DNA of 64,000 bases from assembly GCF_026151205.1 (NCBI RefSeq), contig NC_087082.1, positions 4,195,408-4,259,407 of the forward strand, written 5' to 3'. Every line of letters starts with the position of its first letter. The stretch's first letter is position 1. The notes beneath the pieces are model-generated. The model was not told where the DNA came from and made no database searches. It worked only from the letters and a program-made list of their open reading frames with translations. Shown here in pieces: positions 1 through 11,829 of the stretch. The DNA is from Bolinopsis microptera. Taxonomy: Eukaryota; Ctenophora; Tentaculata; Lobata; Bolinopsidae. The translations under genes were made by a program, and so were the position numbers.

Positions 1-573
1 CTCTACGCTTAAGCCAGACTGCTCATGTCCTCCGCACAGTTCACTAACTACAGTCTACGATAATGCTCTCTCCAGGACCCTAAAGTAACAGGTCCTGGCT
101 CCAAAGTAACCTACATCAATGGCCCTCGAATCGGGCAAACTCAATCTCCCTCTGCCAGGTCCAGTCCCCAGATATAAATACTGCCGCGTCCGTGGTTTTT
201 CGCCCGACCTCTCTAACCAGACTCACGTGCCCCTGCTCACAACTTTGGCAGCTGGTCTTATCTCCCACTAAAGCTTCATTGTCCCGAGTCCAGGTGTTAC
301 GACTATTCATCTTTTATCCAAAGCTTCCTGTCTGATGACCTCTCTTAGAACTCACATCTTTTAGGAGCTATCTTCATCTACACAAAGGCTTTACGTCTGA
401 GGTTTCCTAAATTCATTGTCTCTCCTCTAGAGGGTGATATATTTCTCGTCTGCCCAGGTGAGGTTCCACCCATTATCGCCATTGTCTTCTCTTTCCCTAA
501 CTTTCCCTAACCACAGACCAGAACTGGATGTTCCACTTCCACTGCCTTATTACACAATACTGCCTTATTACAC
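1..573. other. Unassigned DNA left of the LINE
   Basis: I recognise no gene here. A 64-codon open frame on the minus strand (116-310) has no motif I know. The duplicated phrase around 541-570 (TTACACAATACTGCC) is a short local direct repeat. This is probably intergenic or the flank of a mobile element. Confidence 0.4.
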
Positions 574-1384
574 AATACTATATAAAATCTATTAAATAAT
601 CACTGCTTACAAATAGTGCACCATCATCTGCAAATAGAAAGGGCTTAGATCGGTTACAGGCATAAATGATGTCATTTATGAAGATACTAAATAATATAGG
701 CCCAATGATGCTTCCTTGTGGTACACCACTCAGAACTTCTAAAAATGAGCTTATTTTGCCATTGATCCTTGTGCATTGATATCTATTACATAATATGCCA
801 ATTTTTGAAGCAATATTTCATGATTCACTGTGTCAAAGGCCTTCTTAAGATCAAGAAAGATGATTCCTGGCTTATAAGACTTAGATTTACTCATATATAT
901 TTCGTCCATCAGATCGTACATCAAATAAGTTGTGGAGTGATTTTTCCGAAAGCCATATTGATGCCGGATGAAAAGTTTGTTCTCTTCCATGTAATCAGTG
1001 AGTTGCTTGCCGACAAAGTATTCTATAAGTTTTCCTATAAGTGGAAGGATGGATATTGGCCTGTAATTATTAGGATCATCTTTCATTCCTGCCTTATGGA
1101 TGGGAGTTACTCTAGCTTTTTTACAAAGGGTTGGTACAACACCTGTATTAAGGCTCAAATTGACAATATGGGTCAGTGGTTCAACTATGTGTGGTACAGC
1201 TTGCTTAAGTAAAAATAGAGGCACATCGTCATATGAGGCCTTGTCATTCTTGAGCGTTTCGACATACATTAGGATATCAGTTTCATTTATTTCTTGGAAT
1301 CTATCAAATGAGATGTTAGAAGTTCTAGGAGATAAGAAGTTATTTAATTTTGCTTGGGCTATTATATTGACTATTGAGGTTTAA
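574..1384 (-). pseudogene. LINE reverse transcriptase fragment
   Basis: The RT fingers and palm are readable: NNYRPISILPLIGKLIEYFV, HQYGFRKNHST, IIFLDLKKAFDTVNHEIL, then after a shift near 760 GVPQGSIIGPILFSIFINDI and LFADDGALFVSS. A stop follows close to 574 and the thumb and 3' UTR are absent. It belongs to the same element as the upstream endonuclease on the same strand. Confidence 0.85.
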
Positions 1385-1659
1385 TGATGATATGGAAGTT
1401 GAATTATATATAAATTTACACTATGTGGTTGGGGCATTTTGCATAGTAAATATGGTTACTACTCCTATATATCATATTATTTGATTGGTATTCGATTTCT
1501 GATTATTTCTCTAGGAATATGATTATTATATCTCAATTTGGCTTTAGGTAGGGTGCCCCGCTAAAAGAACTGGATTCTTCCAGGAAGCATCCCGTGCACA
1601 GACCTTGGTCTACATATATATTAAACTATTAACCATTCATGCTGTATGTGCACGAAAAT

Positions 1660-2787
1660 TTATTTCAATCTAGGAGGTAAAAAATCAGTAAAACTAACTC
1701 TTTCAATATTGGGGGCCTGATTTTGTAATCTTGATCCAACATTTGCAAAATGAAAGTTAAATAGCTCAGGATCATTCTCATTGATAGTTTGACAATTAGT
1801 TGTACCAGGGGTCATATGTGATGCCAGTTTGATAGTTTTCCATATCCCTTTAAGATCATTCTTGGCACTTTTAACTTGTAGATCATCGATTACATTAGCC
1901 TTTTTGCAGGTTTTAGCTAATTTATTTCTAATATTTCTCTGAATCTTGTAGCAATCCCAGGCCTCATTACACTTTATACATTTGCTACATGTACCACATT
2001 TATTGCAATTTCCATTGTCTCTCTTATCCTTCTTTTTACGGAATTTCTTTAGAAGAAAATGTGTATGATTAATGGCATTTAAAAGTTCAGTAGAAGGTTT
2101 ATGTATGAACTTTTCATGCCTTTCTATGGTCTTGCAAGGGAAGAAGGTTGCATATGCCTGTTCAATATGATGACAAAGGCCAGCAGTGATAGCTTCAACA
2201 TCTGTACTTTCCAATAAGTGGACTGTAATCAGAACAGGTACCTAGATAGTCTAAGAATTGTTTAACATTACGTTTACAATGATTTCTAATTTCAACCTTT
2301 TCTAATTTAGGAGCTATAGGTACTTTACAATCTACTTCACACATAATAGCTTGATGATCCCCAATACGTTCATCAAGAACAGAAGATTGAACAAAATCTG
2401 CATAACAGTTAGTGAATATTACATCAATAGTAGTCTGGGTAAAATTGTCTCCACGTTTAGCAACTCTAGTTATCCCTTGAATGGTTTGAACTAGATTGTA
2501 ACATCTCAAGGTCATATCTAATTTTTTGTACTGGGTGGATGAGATATTATTCTGGTCAATGTTTATATCCCCAATCCAGATAACCTTTTTCCCATTCAAT
2601 TTTTTCATGCAAAAATGAATGTACTCAATAAAGTTATCAACACTGCAATAATTTCCAGAGCGATAGAAGCAGCAAACATTGATCTTGCTATTCTTAAGCT
2701 TCACCCATAATGCTTCAATGTTATCAAGCTTACTATCCATAACTAATTCTGTGTAAGCTAGTTTTTTGTTTATCATTAAGCCACAAC
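1660..2787 (-). pseudogene. LINE ORF2: rest of endonuclease and linker
   Basis: The frame 2776-2195 has VIWIGDINID (the GDFN block), TTIDVIFTN and ERIGDHQAIMCEV (the SDH block), completing the endonuclease that starts at 6437. After a frame shift near 2205 the frame 2214-1660 gives the endonuclease-RT linker, with a Cys-rich stretch (CNKCGTCSKCIKC) and a basic region. The segment between 1660 and 1385 does not read as RT and is a deleted or inserted stretch. Confidence 0.75.
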
Positions 2788-5700
2788 AGGCCTCCCCCAG
2801 CCTCGGATCTTAGGATTAGATTTGCAAAAATTCCTGAGACACAGGTGCAAAAGTTAAGACAGCAGAATAATCCTAAGACAAAATTTAAGAAATCCCGAGA
2901 CAGCGAAAAAACCTGAGACAAAATTTAAGAAATCCCGAGAAAGCGAAAAAACCTAAGACAAAATTTAGGAATCCTGAGACGCGCGAAAAAACCTGAGACA
3001 AAATTTAAGAAATCCCGGGACAGCGAAAAATCCTGAGACAAAACTTAAGAAAACCTGAGACAGCGAAAAATCCTGAGACAAAATTTAAGAAAACCTGAGA
3101 CAGCGAAAAATTTTTAGATACAATTTATACAATAGCCACAAGAATATACATGGATATTACATCTTTTAATTTCTTGCAAAGAATATAATAAATACAATAT
3201 TACTAGGTATAGTAGGAATGTCAATAAGTCAATAGAATTTGTCTGAAACCTCTATGTGCCTGCTAATGAAGTGAGTATCCCAGATCATATCTTTACAGGT
3301 AGGACTGTATAATGGGGGCCCGATGTTATAGCGGACATCATCTCCCCCCCCCCCCCCCCCCCCCTTACCCCTTCTTACCCCCAGTTCCATAGCTGATATT
3401 ATGCCAAATTATTGGACGGAGATCGTCAACTAATATTTATTCGGATATTTCTCCGGTTTGCAGTTCTATAACCTTATCCGGAGACCATCTACGGTAATTT
3501 TGTTGATTCTAACAGAGCAAAGTGCAAAGAAACTGCCACAAACTGCTACAATCTCCGAGAAATCTACTTATTGAGTTATTGACTAGCTTGCTAAAATTCA
3601 TCGGCAAATTACCGCTGCTCGAGTTACCTAGCCAGGCCCATTTCAGTTTTGAGTACTGGAGTCGGTTATCTAGTCAAAGCCTAGCTTTTTTGTAACTTGC
3701 AAGTGCTTTTGCGGATTCGATTTTCAAATAGTCGTGGATTTCGGCAAATAGTCGTGGATTTCGGCGATATTTTCAGATTATTCTTCAATGTCCTCAAACC
3801 TGAGCACTGGGACTACTTAAATTTTTGCTACTATCTGAATGATTTGCTCAAGCTACTGGCTCGCTAGGTTCAAAGGTTTATTTCCTATTTATCATGAAAA
3901 AAAAAATTATGCTGGGTAAAAGTTTACACGGTGTTCACCCAGGTTTGAACTCCCGACCACGCGCAGAGCTAGCCAATCGCCTAGCCGCTAATATAAGCTA
4001 CTCTGGTGATGTACTCACGAAATTTTTGATGTACTTATTTATTCACCCCTTCTTACCCCCAGTTCCATAGCGGATATTATGCCAAATTATTGGACGGAGA
4101 TCGTCAACTAATATTTCTTCGGATATTTCTCCGGTTTGCAGTTCCATAACCTTATCCTCTTTTCAGAGTTTCAAGACCATTCTCACACATTCTCATATAC
4201 CTGGATTGACGAGTAAACCAGTACAGTAGGGAGTAAAACGAAAGATTAGTTGTCGTTTTAGCATATTAGAAAGTAAACTTTGTAATAATAAATTAGTTAC
4301 GAAGCACACTGTACATCCAAAATAAATGAAGTAATAAGCGATAAATAGTTATTGCTCAATTGAGGTGAAGTTAAGTGTGTTTATTTCTCCACGGGCAGGT
4401 TCATCAGAGCTTTCCAAAGGTAGGTTTTAACCAGCCATCTCATTTCTGGAATTTTTTGTAGCTTTTAATCAGATTAACCCCCCCAGTTCCATAGCGGATA
4501 TTATGCCAAATTATTAGACAGAGGTCCATTTCTACGGTGATGATTCTCCGGCTCCGTCTACTGTATTATACGGAGATGAAGCTCTCCGGGAATTTCTCGG
4601 AGATTGTAGCAGTTTGTGGCAATTTCTTTGCACTTTGCTCTGTGAGAATCAACAAAATTACCGTAGATGGTCTCAGGATAAGGTTATGGAACTGCAAACC
4701 GGAGAAATATCCGAAGAAATATTAGTTGACGATCTCCGTCCAATAATTTGGCATAATATCCGCTATGGAACTGGGGTAAGAAGGGGTAAATATATATTTA
4801 CATCAAAAATTTCGTGAGTACATCACCGGAGTAGCTTAGCGGCTAGGCGATCGGCTAGCTCTGCGCGAGGTCGGGAGTCCAAACCTGCGTGAACACCGTG
4901 TAAACTTTTACCCAGCACAATTTTTTTTTTCATGATAAATAGGAAATAAACCTTTGAACCTAGCGAGCCAGTAGCTTGAGCAAATCATTCAGATAGTAGC
5001 AAAAACTTAAGTAGTCCCAGTGCTCAGGTTTGAGGACATTGAAGAATAATCTGAAAATATCGCCGAAATCCACGACTATTTGCCGAAATCCACGACTATT
5101 TGAAAATCGAATCCGCAAAAGCACTTGCAAGTTACAAAAAAGCTAGGCTTTGACTAGATAACCGACTCCAGTACTCAAAACTGAAATGGGCCTGGCTAGG
5201 TAACTCGAGCAGCGGTAATTTGACGATGAATTTTAGCAAGCTAGTCAATAAATAGATTTCTCGGAGATTGTAGCAGTTTGCGGCAGTTTCTTTGCACTTT
5301 GCTCTGTGAGAATCAACAAAATTACCGTAGATGGTTTCCGGATAAGGTTATGGAACTGCAAACCGGAGAAATATCCGAAGAAATATTAGTTGACGATCTC
5401 CGTCCAATAATTTGGCATAATATCCGCTATGGAACTGGGGGTAAGAAGGGGTAAGGGGGGGGGGGGGATGATGTCCGCTATAACATCGGGCCCCCATTAT
5501 ACAGTCCTACCTGTAAAGATATGATCTGGGATACTCACTTCATTAGCAGGCACATAGAGATTTCAAACAAATTCTATTCACTTATTGACATTCCTACTAT
5601 ACCTAGTAATATTGTATTTATTATATTCTTTGCAAGAAATTAAAAGATGTAATATCCATGTATATTCTTGTGGTTATTGTATAAATTGTATCTAAAGATT

Positions 5701-6202
5701 TTTCGCTTTCTCAGGTTTTCTTAAATTTTGTCTCAGGATTTTTCGCTGTCTCAGGTTTTCTTAAATTTTGTCTCAGGATTTTTCCCTGTCTCGGGATTTC
5801 TTAAATTTTGTCTCAGGTTTTTTCGCGCGTCTCAGGATTCTTAAATTTTGTCTTAGGTTTTTTCGCTGTCTCGGGATTTCTTAAATTTTGTCTCAGGTTT
5901 TTTCGCTGTCTCGGGATTTCTTAAATTTTGTCTCAGGATTTTTCGCTGTCTCAGGATTTCTTAAATTTTGTCTTAGGATTTTTCGCTGTCTTGGGTTTCC
6001 TTAAATTTTGTCTCAGGATTATCTGCTGTCTTAGGTTTCCTTAAATTTTGTCTTAAGACTTTTCGCTGTCTTAGCTTATTTTGACATCTCAGGTTCGCTT
6101 AAATTTTGTCTCAGCTTTTTTTGCAGTCTTAGCTTTTCTTAAGCAGTTTGTCTTAGGAATTTTTGCCAATCCAATCCTAAGATCCGAGGCTGGGGGAGGC
6201 CT
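2788..6202. mobile_element. 3.4 kb foldback (long inverted repeat) element with 6 bp TSD
   Basis: The ends are inverted copies beginning AGGCCTCCCCCAGCCTCGG. The flanks are CACAAC at 2782-2787 and CACAAC at 6203-6208, a perfect 6 bp target duplication inside the LINE endonuclease. Left arm about 2788-4157 and right arm about 4676-6202 are inverted copies of each other. The outer 300 bp of each arm are degenerate tandem repeats of about 20-40 bp (GAGACAAAATTTAAGAAA type). The middle holds poly-C/poly-G tracts (3342-3363 and 5456-5468) and an inner module repeated in both orientations. There is no transposase, so the element is non-autonomous. The composition (long inverted repeats made of tandem repeats) is that of foldback elements. 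Confidence 0.85.
4822..4905 (+). repeat. tRNA-like (SINE head) segment in right foldback arm; inverted copy at about 3930-4016
   Basis: The sequence reads TAGCTTAGCGGCTAGG followed about 35 bp later by GGGAGTCCAAACCTG. These fit a pol III A box (TRGYNNARYNGG) and B box (GWTCRANNC; the left-arm copy has the better GGGAGTTCAAACC). It looks tRNA-derived, but it lacks a clean acceptor stem, so I do not call a tRNA gene. Confidence 0.45.
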
Positions 6203-6437
6203 CACAACCACCCCTAGAACTGTTTGGCCTGTCGCATCGCATAAGGTTGAAGGAGGAAGGAATATTTATGGTGTCTGTGTCAATAGTATCATTAAGATTC
6301 ATCTCATTTAGGGAAAGTATGTCTAATTTATGATCTCTAATAAGTTGGGAAAGTTCATTACTTTTAGCTAAATTAAGAAGCCCTCCTTGAATGTTACAAT
6401 GACCAATGCAGAGGTTTGTGAAACCTATCAGCTGCAT
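6203..6437 (-). pseudogene. LINE ORF2 start: N-terminal half of APE endonuclease
   Basis: The translation contains LCIGHCNIQGGL and DILSLNEMNLND, the first two conserved blocks of the apurinic-like endonuclease of non-LTR elements (the Glu of LNEMNL is the metal ligand). It ends at RPNSSRGG, in the RGGG block, exactly where the foldback element begins. The reading continues at 2787 on the far side of that element (GG..MINKKLAYTE). Confidence 0.8.
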
Positions 6438-6608
6438 TATTAAAATTTGTCATCTTGTGAATCTTATTAATTCACAATGGAATGAATAAAAGTTGTAAAG
6501 TTGTGTTTAAACTAAAAAACAGAATAAAAGCAGGTTGTATTTGTCTGGATGTCGTACTGTAAAAATAAAACTGATGGTAGGAGTGTTATGTCAGTATTCA
6601 GCAGTATT

Positions 6609-8263
6609 CTAATGGTGTGCATGATACTTCAAGTGCCTTGCTAATTTAACTATGCCATAATCATTGAGATGGACATTATCCTCTCCATAACTACTAAAAA
6701 ATGACGATTTTCTAAAGCCTTTCTTATCACTAAACAAGAAACGATTTGTCTCGGTTGAGAGCAGTTTTACATAGGTGTATTTCTTTGCAGATTTGATATA
6801 CATCCATTGATATCTGTTATAACCTTGTTTCTGGAGAAACTCTCCCGAGGTAATAAGTTAACAATTTTAATATCAGCTCCAGGTGCCCACTTGTGAAGGA
6901 AAAGTACAAGTTTTTCAATACAATTGTTTGTAAAGTCAAGAGCTCTAGCATCACCAGAAAAACTATCAGGGCACAGAAGTTTAGTCCTCATGTTGCGAGG
7001 GCTGTTCAGGATAGAGTCCACGTCATTTGTACCACACATAAGTACAATGCTTTTCACATTATTGGTATTAAGAGTGTCTTTTCTTACATCTGATCGAAAC
7101 CGTTCATTGATTGCATTGGCTGTGGCACCAGGGTAGCTGAATACATGTGCCTCATGTTGTTTGGACGATAGCTTTTCTCCCTCTAATTTGGAGAACATAC
7201 TAGAGCTAATGTAGACACACAAAGATTTACCAGAATGTTCTATCGATCTAGTCTTAGGGGCCGAGGGTTCAGTGTTCTTAACTTGACTGGAAACATCAGA
7301 CAGAGTAGATAAGGTTGCGCTGCCATCAATTAGGCGCAGAGTAATGCTTATTCTCATGGTTTCAGACTTGTCCTGGATGAGGCTGTGTTCAAAGCTGGTC
7401 TGGGATTGTCTGGTCATATTCATTATGTCACCATGGGAGAGGGTGAGGTCAGCAATATGAGCTCTAAGTTTGGATCTGAAGCTTAGGACTCTAGTAGCCC
7501 CTAAAGAGATGGTGGAGATCATGGAGCCTGGTGAAATTGACCTCTCGTCATCCGAGTGAAAGGGAATTCCTTGCTGACCATTTCTATACTTGGTAATCAT
7601 AGCACTATTGAATTTCAACTTTGGGAACTGTGAGCGTAAGCGTTCTAAAATAGACTTTAGGTAGGGATTGTCTGCTACTGGCCTTGTGTTATGAAAGCCT
7701 CCATTGTAAGCGTAGGGAAAGTCCCCATAATATGCAACTGTCCTATTCTCAAACTCATGAGTATAGTGGGTTTCTATATCTAACTTGGCAGTGTCAACAA
7801 ACTGAAAAACTCCTCGACTCAAGTCTTGGTATGGAATGATAGAGTTGGTCACACCATTGACACCATTTACAGAGTGTTTGGGATTTTCCGAATTGATAAT
7901 TTCTGCTGAATGTTCACTGTCTTCTGCTAATTTGGATAGCTCTTGGGTTAACTCAGAAACAAGATGCGAGGATGAGCTATTACTGAGGGGAACTTTGATA
8001 GAATGTTCACAGTGATCAGGTACCTGGGGCAACACAGGGACAAGTGAACTATTGCTGAGGGGAACTTTGAGTGCACTGTCACTTTCTGATAATTGTTTAT
8101 AGAGAATAGAAATTTGCCGACGAAGACGATCATTCTCTCTTAATAGAGTTAAACAATTTGAACATTTATCAGTAGGACGAGAGCCATTACTGAGGAATTT
8201 AACAGCATTCCCTCGATATCTCAGATTGTAATCTCTTGAGCCAAGTTCTGGTATTCTAGACAT
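6609..8263 (-). pseudogene. LINE ORF1: coiled region + AlkB-like 2OG-Fe(II) dioxygenase + SGNH esterase (one frame break)
   Basis: A 498-codon frame (8263-6767) is continued in another frame (6803-6609), so one indel near 6790 breaks it. Residues 35-60 look like a short coiled coil with a CxxC. Residues about 155-312 match AlkB-type dioxygenases: KYRNGQQGIPFHSDDE gives the iron ligands H236 and D238, SLGATR follows, FEHSL gives the distal His (H293), and MRISITLR gives the 2-oxoglutarate-binding Arg region (304-310). Residues about 347-498 resemble an SGNH hydrolase: LCVYISSSM (block with the nucleophile Ser), MCGTND (411-414), and, in the shifted frame, DNVHLNDYG for the Asp/His block. Esterase domains in ORF1 of CR1/L2-type LINEs are known. 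The AlkB domain is the unusual part. The likely role, by analogy, is in the RNP or at the RNA. Removal of RNA alkylation damage is only inference. Confidence 0.82.
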
Positions 8264-9282
8264 AGTTTATCACAAAAAGATGCTACTGTTCGAAATTTAG
8301 TTAATGATTACAGTACCTTTGTAGCACTCCGGAGGATAAGGATAAGTGATGTCTGATAATCTTTAGGTGATAGATGGGAGTAAACTGCTTTAAAAATCGA
8401 TGTCTGATAGTCCTTAGGATGTCTTTAAGATAACTTTATCATGCAACAACCATTTACATTGACATACAACCTGTAATGGTCGTTACATTTATCGAGGCAT
8501 TAGTTCCAATTCCCACTGGGGGTCCTCAAATTATTTGTTATATAGTAGTGTTGAAAGTATTAAAACTCTCATTGAAAGTATTAAAACTCTCATTTCACCA
8601 CTCTCATTTCACAACTCCCATCTAATGACTTCATATCAAGATCCACAAAAATCTGGAGCACAATTGCACCTAAACTTAAGCTTTTTGACTACTCCTACAA
8701 GATTAGCCTTGCTAAAAGTCGCCTGAAAAAGGCACTTCTAAAGCTGCAACATGCTTATAATGATTCAGCATGGACTTCAAGCGATTATGACATAATGCAG
8801 CTGTCATTTGAAAACAATCCCCTTCAACAAATGTAATCCAGTGTTCTCACTTCTCGGCCCACAGGTTCCTCCTATTAAAAAATTTTTGATTTTGGTAAAT
8901 GTGTGCTGACTCCACCACCTATAAAATAAATAAATAAATAAATAAAGTCAATTTTTACAGCACAGCAATATATATCTAAATATCAGATCCTCTGTAATCA
9001 TAATGTATAAAAAAAGGAGCTTTTCTCTGTGCTGAAGGATGAATCAAGGCAGATCATGGTTCTGTTAGCAGGCCACCCTAGTTATGGACAATACATATAT
9101 ATAAAATAATTAAATTATAATTTTAAAATTGTGTCAAGATTGAACTAAAACATAACTCAGGGTAAAATAGACGTATTCCCTTCGTCAAATTAACTATTTA
9201 CAATACTAAACCTATGTATTTAACCTAATATTTAGTGTATTACAGGTAGACATTGACTTAGGTAGGTATTTTTCTCTTAAGG
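8264..9282. other. LINE 5' flank and AT-rich DNA with an unassigned coding-like fragment
   Basis: The stretch 8597-8836 (plus strand) reads without stops and ends in TAA. It includes IWSTIAPKLKLFDYSY and RLKKALLKLQHAYND. I do not know its family, and it could be a remnant of a retroelement or gene. An (AATA)n run lies at about 8921-8946. Nothing else is recognisable. Confidence 0.35.
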
Positions 9283-9868
9283 TAAATATTAAGAATTTGG
9301 TAAATTTCTTAATTGTATGACTATTTCCATTATTGAGACGTTTTAAATATTTGATTTAAGAGGTTTTTATTTTATTTTTATAGGACTGGTTCACAGTGTG
9401 AACAGATTCCAGATTTATATATTTTTAAGTGATATTTAATAAACGATTAAAAGAACCAATTTTAAAGTTGCCATAGTAAAGCCTTTAGGTCCAAAAATAT
9501 ACCCATTATGCTCACGTAAAAACAACTCTAAATCAGTAGGCTGTCACTCTATTAATGCACCACACCGCTTCCTCCACTGCACTAAAAGTTATACAATAAA
9601 TTCTACAATCCTAATTTTGTATCGTGATGGAGACCGGTGTCCATACAAAAATTTTACTAGGTTGCCGTTTGGTGTGAGCAATAGCGAACAGCACGAACAC
9701 TCCTTTGCCCCGTCAACCTATATCTAATCTATTTAAAGAGTGACAACCATACTACACATTGAATTAGGATTCCTTTAAATATCAAATTGATTTATTGTAA
9801 ACTTGTTTACTCTGTAATAAATGGCATAAAATTGAATTTTTGTTTAACTGAATTTTTGTTTAACTGAA

Positions 9869-10876
9869 AGTGGCTCTTGCTTGTGATCAGTGCATCAACT
9901 ACCCGTCGTGCTAATTACATATATAAAACATATTTTTGTGTGCTTTAATTTATACTTAAGTAATAATAATAAATTATTCAAACAATATACACATTATGTC
10001 ACAATGATCCTATATAAAAAGAAAAAACTAAACCCTTCAACAACTCAAAGTTTTGAAAATCAACCTTGGCCTTGCGGCTCCAAGTTCAAATCTAAACTGT
10101 CTATATTGATACTAAATACAATCTTCGTTTGATATACTGTATGGGTCAACTATTGAAACATGAAATGACGAAGTATCTTGAGCAGCACTTTATACCTCCA
10201 CTTAGAACTTGATTAGTCACGAACAATAGAATCATTATAAATCAATACAATAAATATATTTTCTAAATAAAATGTTTCAAACAGTATACACATATACTGA
10301 TACAATAAAACATGTTGATCAATAAATGCCTAGCAGCACCAGACAGCGGCCGTGTACCTTTTTCGACTCCACGGAGTCCCTGATAGACTTCTGTTTACTT
10401 TTGTTAATAATTTGACCAACCTTTCTTTCTCGAAACATATATCCTACTGTACTTTATTATAGTATTAAGATAAAGCAAATGTGAAGAATTGAAGATATTA
10501 CTACGAAATAGATTTATACCAAATCACAAATTGTTCATGATATTTACTAACCGTGTCGATGGTTTTGGATTTTGTATGTTGTATTTTAATGTGTAGCGTT
10601 TACTCTTCCCCTCGGCACGACAGTTAGATTTATGATAATAATTGCCAAGTGGTCCACATGGGTCCGAAAAAGCCGTACAGGCACTTGGGTCCTTATCCTT
10701 GTCACTAGTCTCAATTGGATTCAGTTTACACAAACATGAACATTTAAAATTTAGACGCACACATTGACACGATATTTATTAGAAAGCAAACAGTATAAAA
10801 TAATACGTGCGTGCGCGGTTTGAGCCGCGCTGCATATGGCATAACAATTGTTGCGTGTGCCGTGTAGGGGCTGGAG
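9869..10876. other. Centre of the inverted-repeat element, no gene seen
   Basis: AT-rich DNA with short open frames that show no motif. A GC-richer patch at 10800-10870 leads into the nested element. Confidence 0.4.
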
Positions 10877-11270
10877 TTGCTCTAACCAGAGCCCTTTCGC
10901 TTGCAGTAGCGCGCGACTGCCGAACGCGTATACACATGGCTATGTGAAGGGCTGGAGTACGCTTGTTTATAGATTAATGAAATGTTGCATTGTAAATATT
11001 TAAAGTTGACGATATATTATGATGTAATAGTAAAATTTACAAAGCTGGCTTTGGGCTCAGTTAAAATTATTATTTATTTATTTTTAAAAACCACGGATAG
11101 TTTTAAATTTACGCTGTCGTATAACTATAAACAAGTTAATCCTATTTTCAAGAATGCGCGGCTTTGGCGGCCAGTTATTGACTTATACATAAAATTTTCA
11201 CATAGCCATGTGTATACGCGTACTGCGTGACGCGCTTGTTTCACAAGCGAGAGGGCTCTGGTTAGAGCAA
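10877..11270. mobile_element. MITE-like element with 27 bp TIR
   Basis: The left end TTGCTCTAACCAGAGCCCT is matched by an inverted right end at 11252-11270. The match extends to 27 bp with one mismatch (TTCGCTTG against CAAGCGAG). Internal inverted pieces (10927-10947 and 11200-11220, containing CACATGGCTATGTG) lengthen the hairpin. A related end (AGGGCTCTGGATAGAGCAA) occurs at about 63550-63570. I see no clear TSD and no transposase. Confidence 0.6.
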
Positions 11271-11829
11271 CATAAAATTGAATTTTAAATAGAAATGTGA
11301 ATATATTAAAATTTAAAACTTTTAAAACGGAGGCCTATAAATATTATTATATTATAATTGTAAAATAAAGGATAAAATTTTTAATTTGTTTCACTAAAAT
11401 TTGTTTCACTATATAGCACAAGTGGTTTGGAACAGAAGGCCATTTTCAGTTTTGAGAGTCTAGTCTTCATTGTTCATAATTCGAATCTCTTAGTGCATAA
11501 TGTAACTAAAAATAAATTGTACAACTTCGTTTCGTGTCTCCTTTTATCCTGAAATTTCCTTACAAGATGAGATTTACAATATTTATTATTTATGCCCCCA
11601 AGGTTAAAAAACACAACTGATCGACACAGAATGATGCAGCTAATCAAATCCATCAGGTTCTTCTAGGGACTATACACAACTTTTCAACACCGGTTTCCCT
11701 CTCTAATGGGCATACAATTGCTTTGTATTATATTTCATTTCAATCAAGTGATGCAATTGGCAGAGCACAACAAACAGGTAACGGAAATTGTCCACTGCTA
11801 CCAATATTATATGTGAAATATTTGATCGA
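11271..11829. other. Repeat-element centre, no gene seen
   Basis: AT-rich non-coding sequence between the MITE and the minisatellite. No motifs. Confidence 0.4.

Larger units (their letters stand above)
574..8290 (-). mobile_element. Decayed non-LTR retrotransposon (LINE), minus strand, interrupted by a foldback element
   Basis: Read on the minus strand the order is ORF1 (8263 to about 6609), ORF2 endonuclease start (6437 to 6203), an inserted foldback element (2788-6202), the rest of the endonuclease (2787 to 2195), a linker with Cys-rich stretch (2214 to 1660), and reverse transcriptase (1384 to about 574). The RT shows NNYRPISILPLIGKLIE, FLDLKKAFDTVNH, SGVPQGSIIGPILF and FADDGAL. Several frame breaks (near 6790, 2205, 1385-1660 and 760) show that it is dead. 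The 3' part is missing after the FADD motif, so the copy is truncated at its 3' end, which is atypical for a LINE and suggests a later deletion or rearrangement. The layout (APE endonuclease, RT, esterase in ORF1) points to the CR1/L2/Jockey range. I cannot name the clade. Confidence 0.85.

Noticed and set aside
116-310. 64-codon frame on the minus strand at the window start
   Set aside because: Short, no motif, no splice context.
4822-4905. tRNA gene
   Set aside because: A and B boxes are present, but there is no proper acceptor stem or anticodon arm, and it lies in inverted copies within a transposon.
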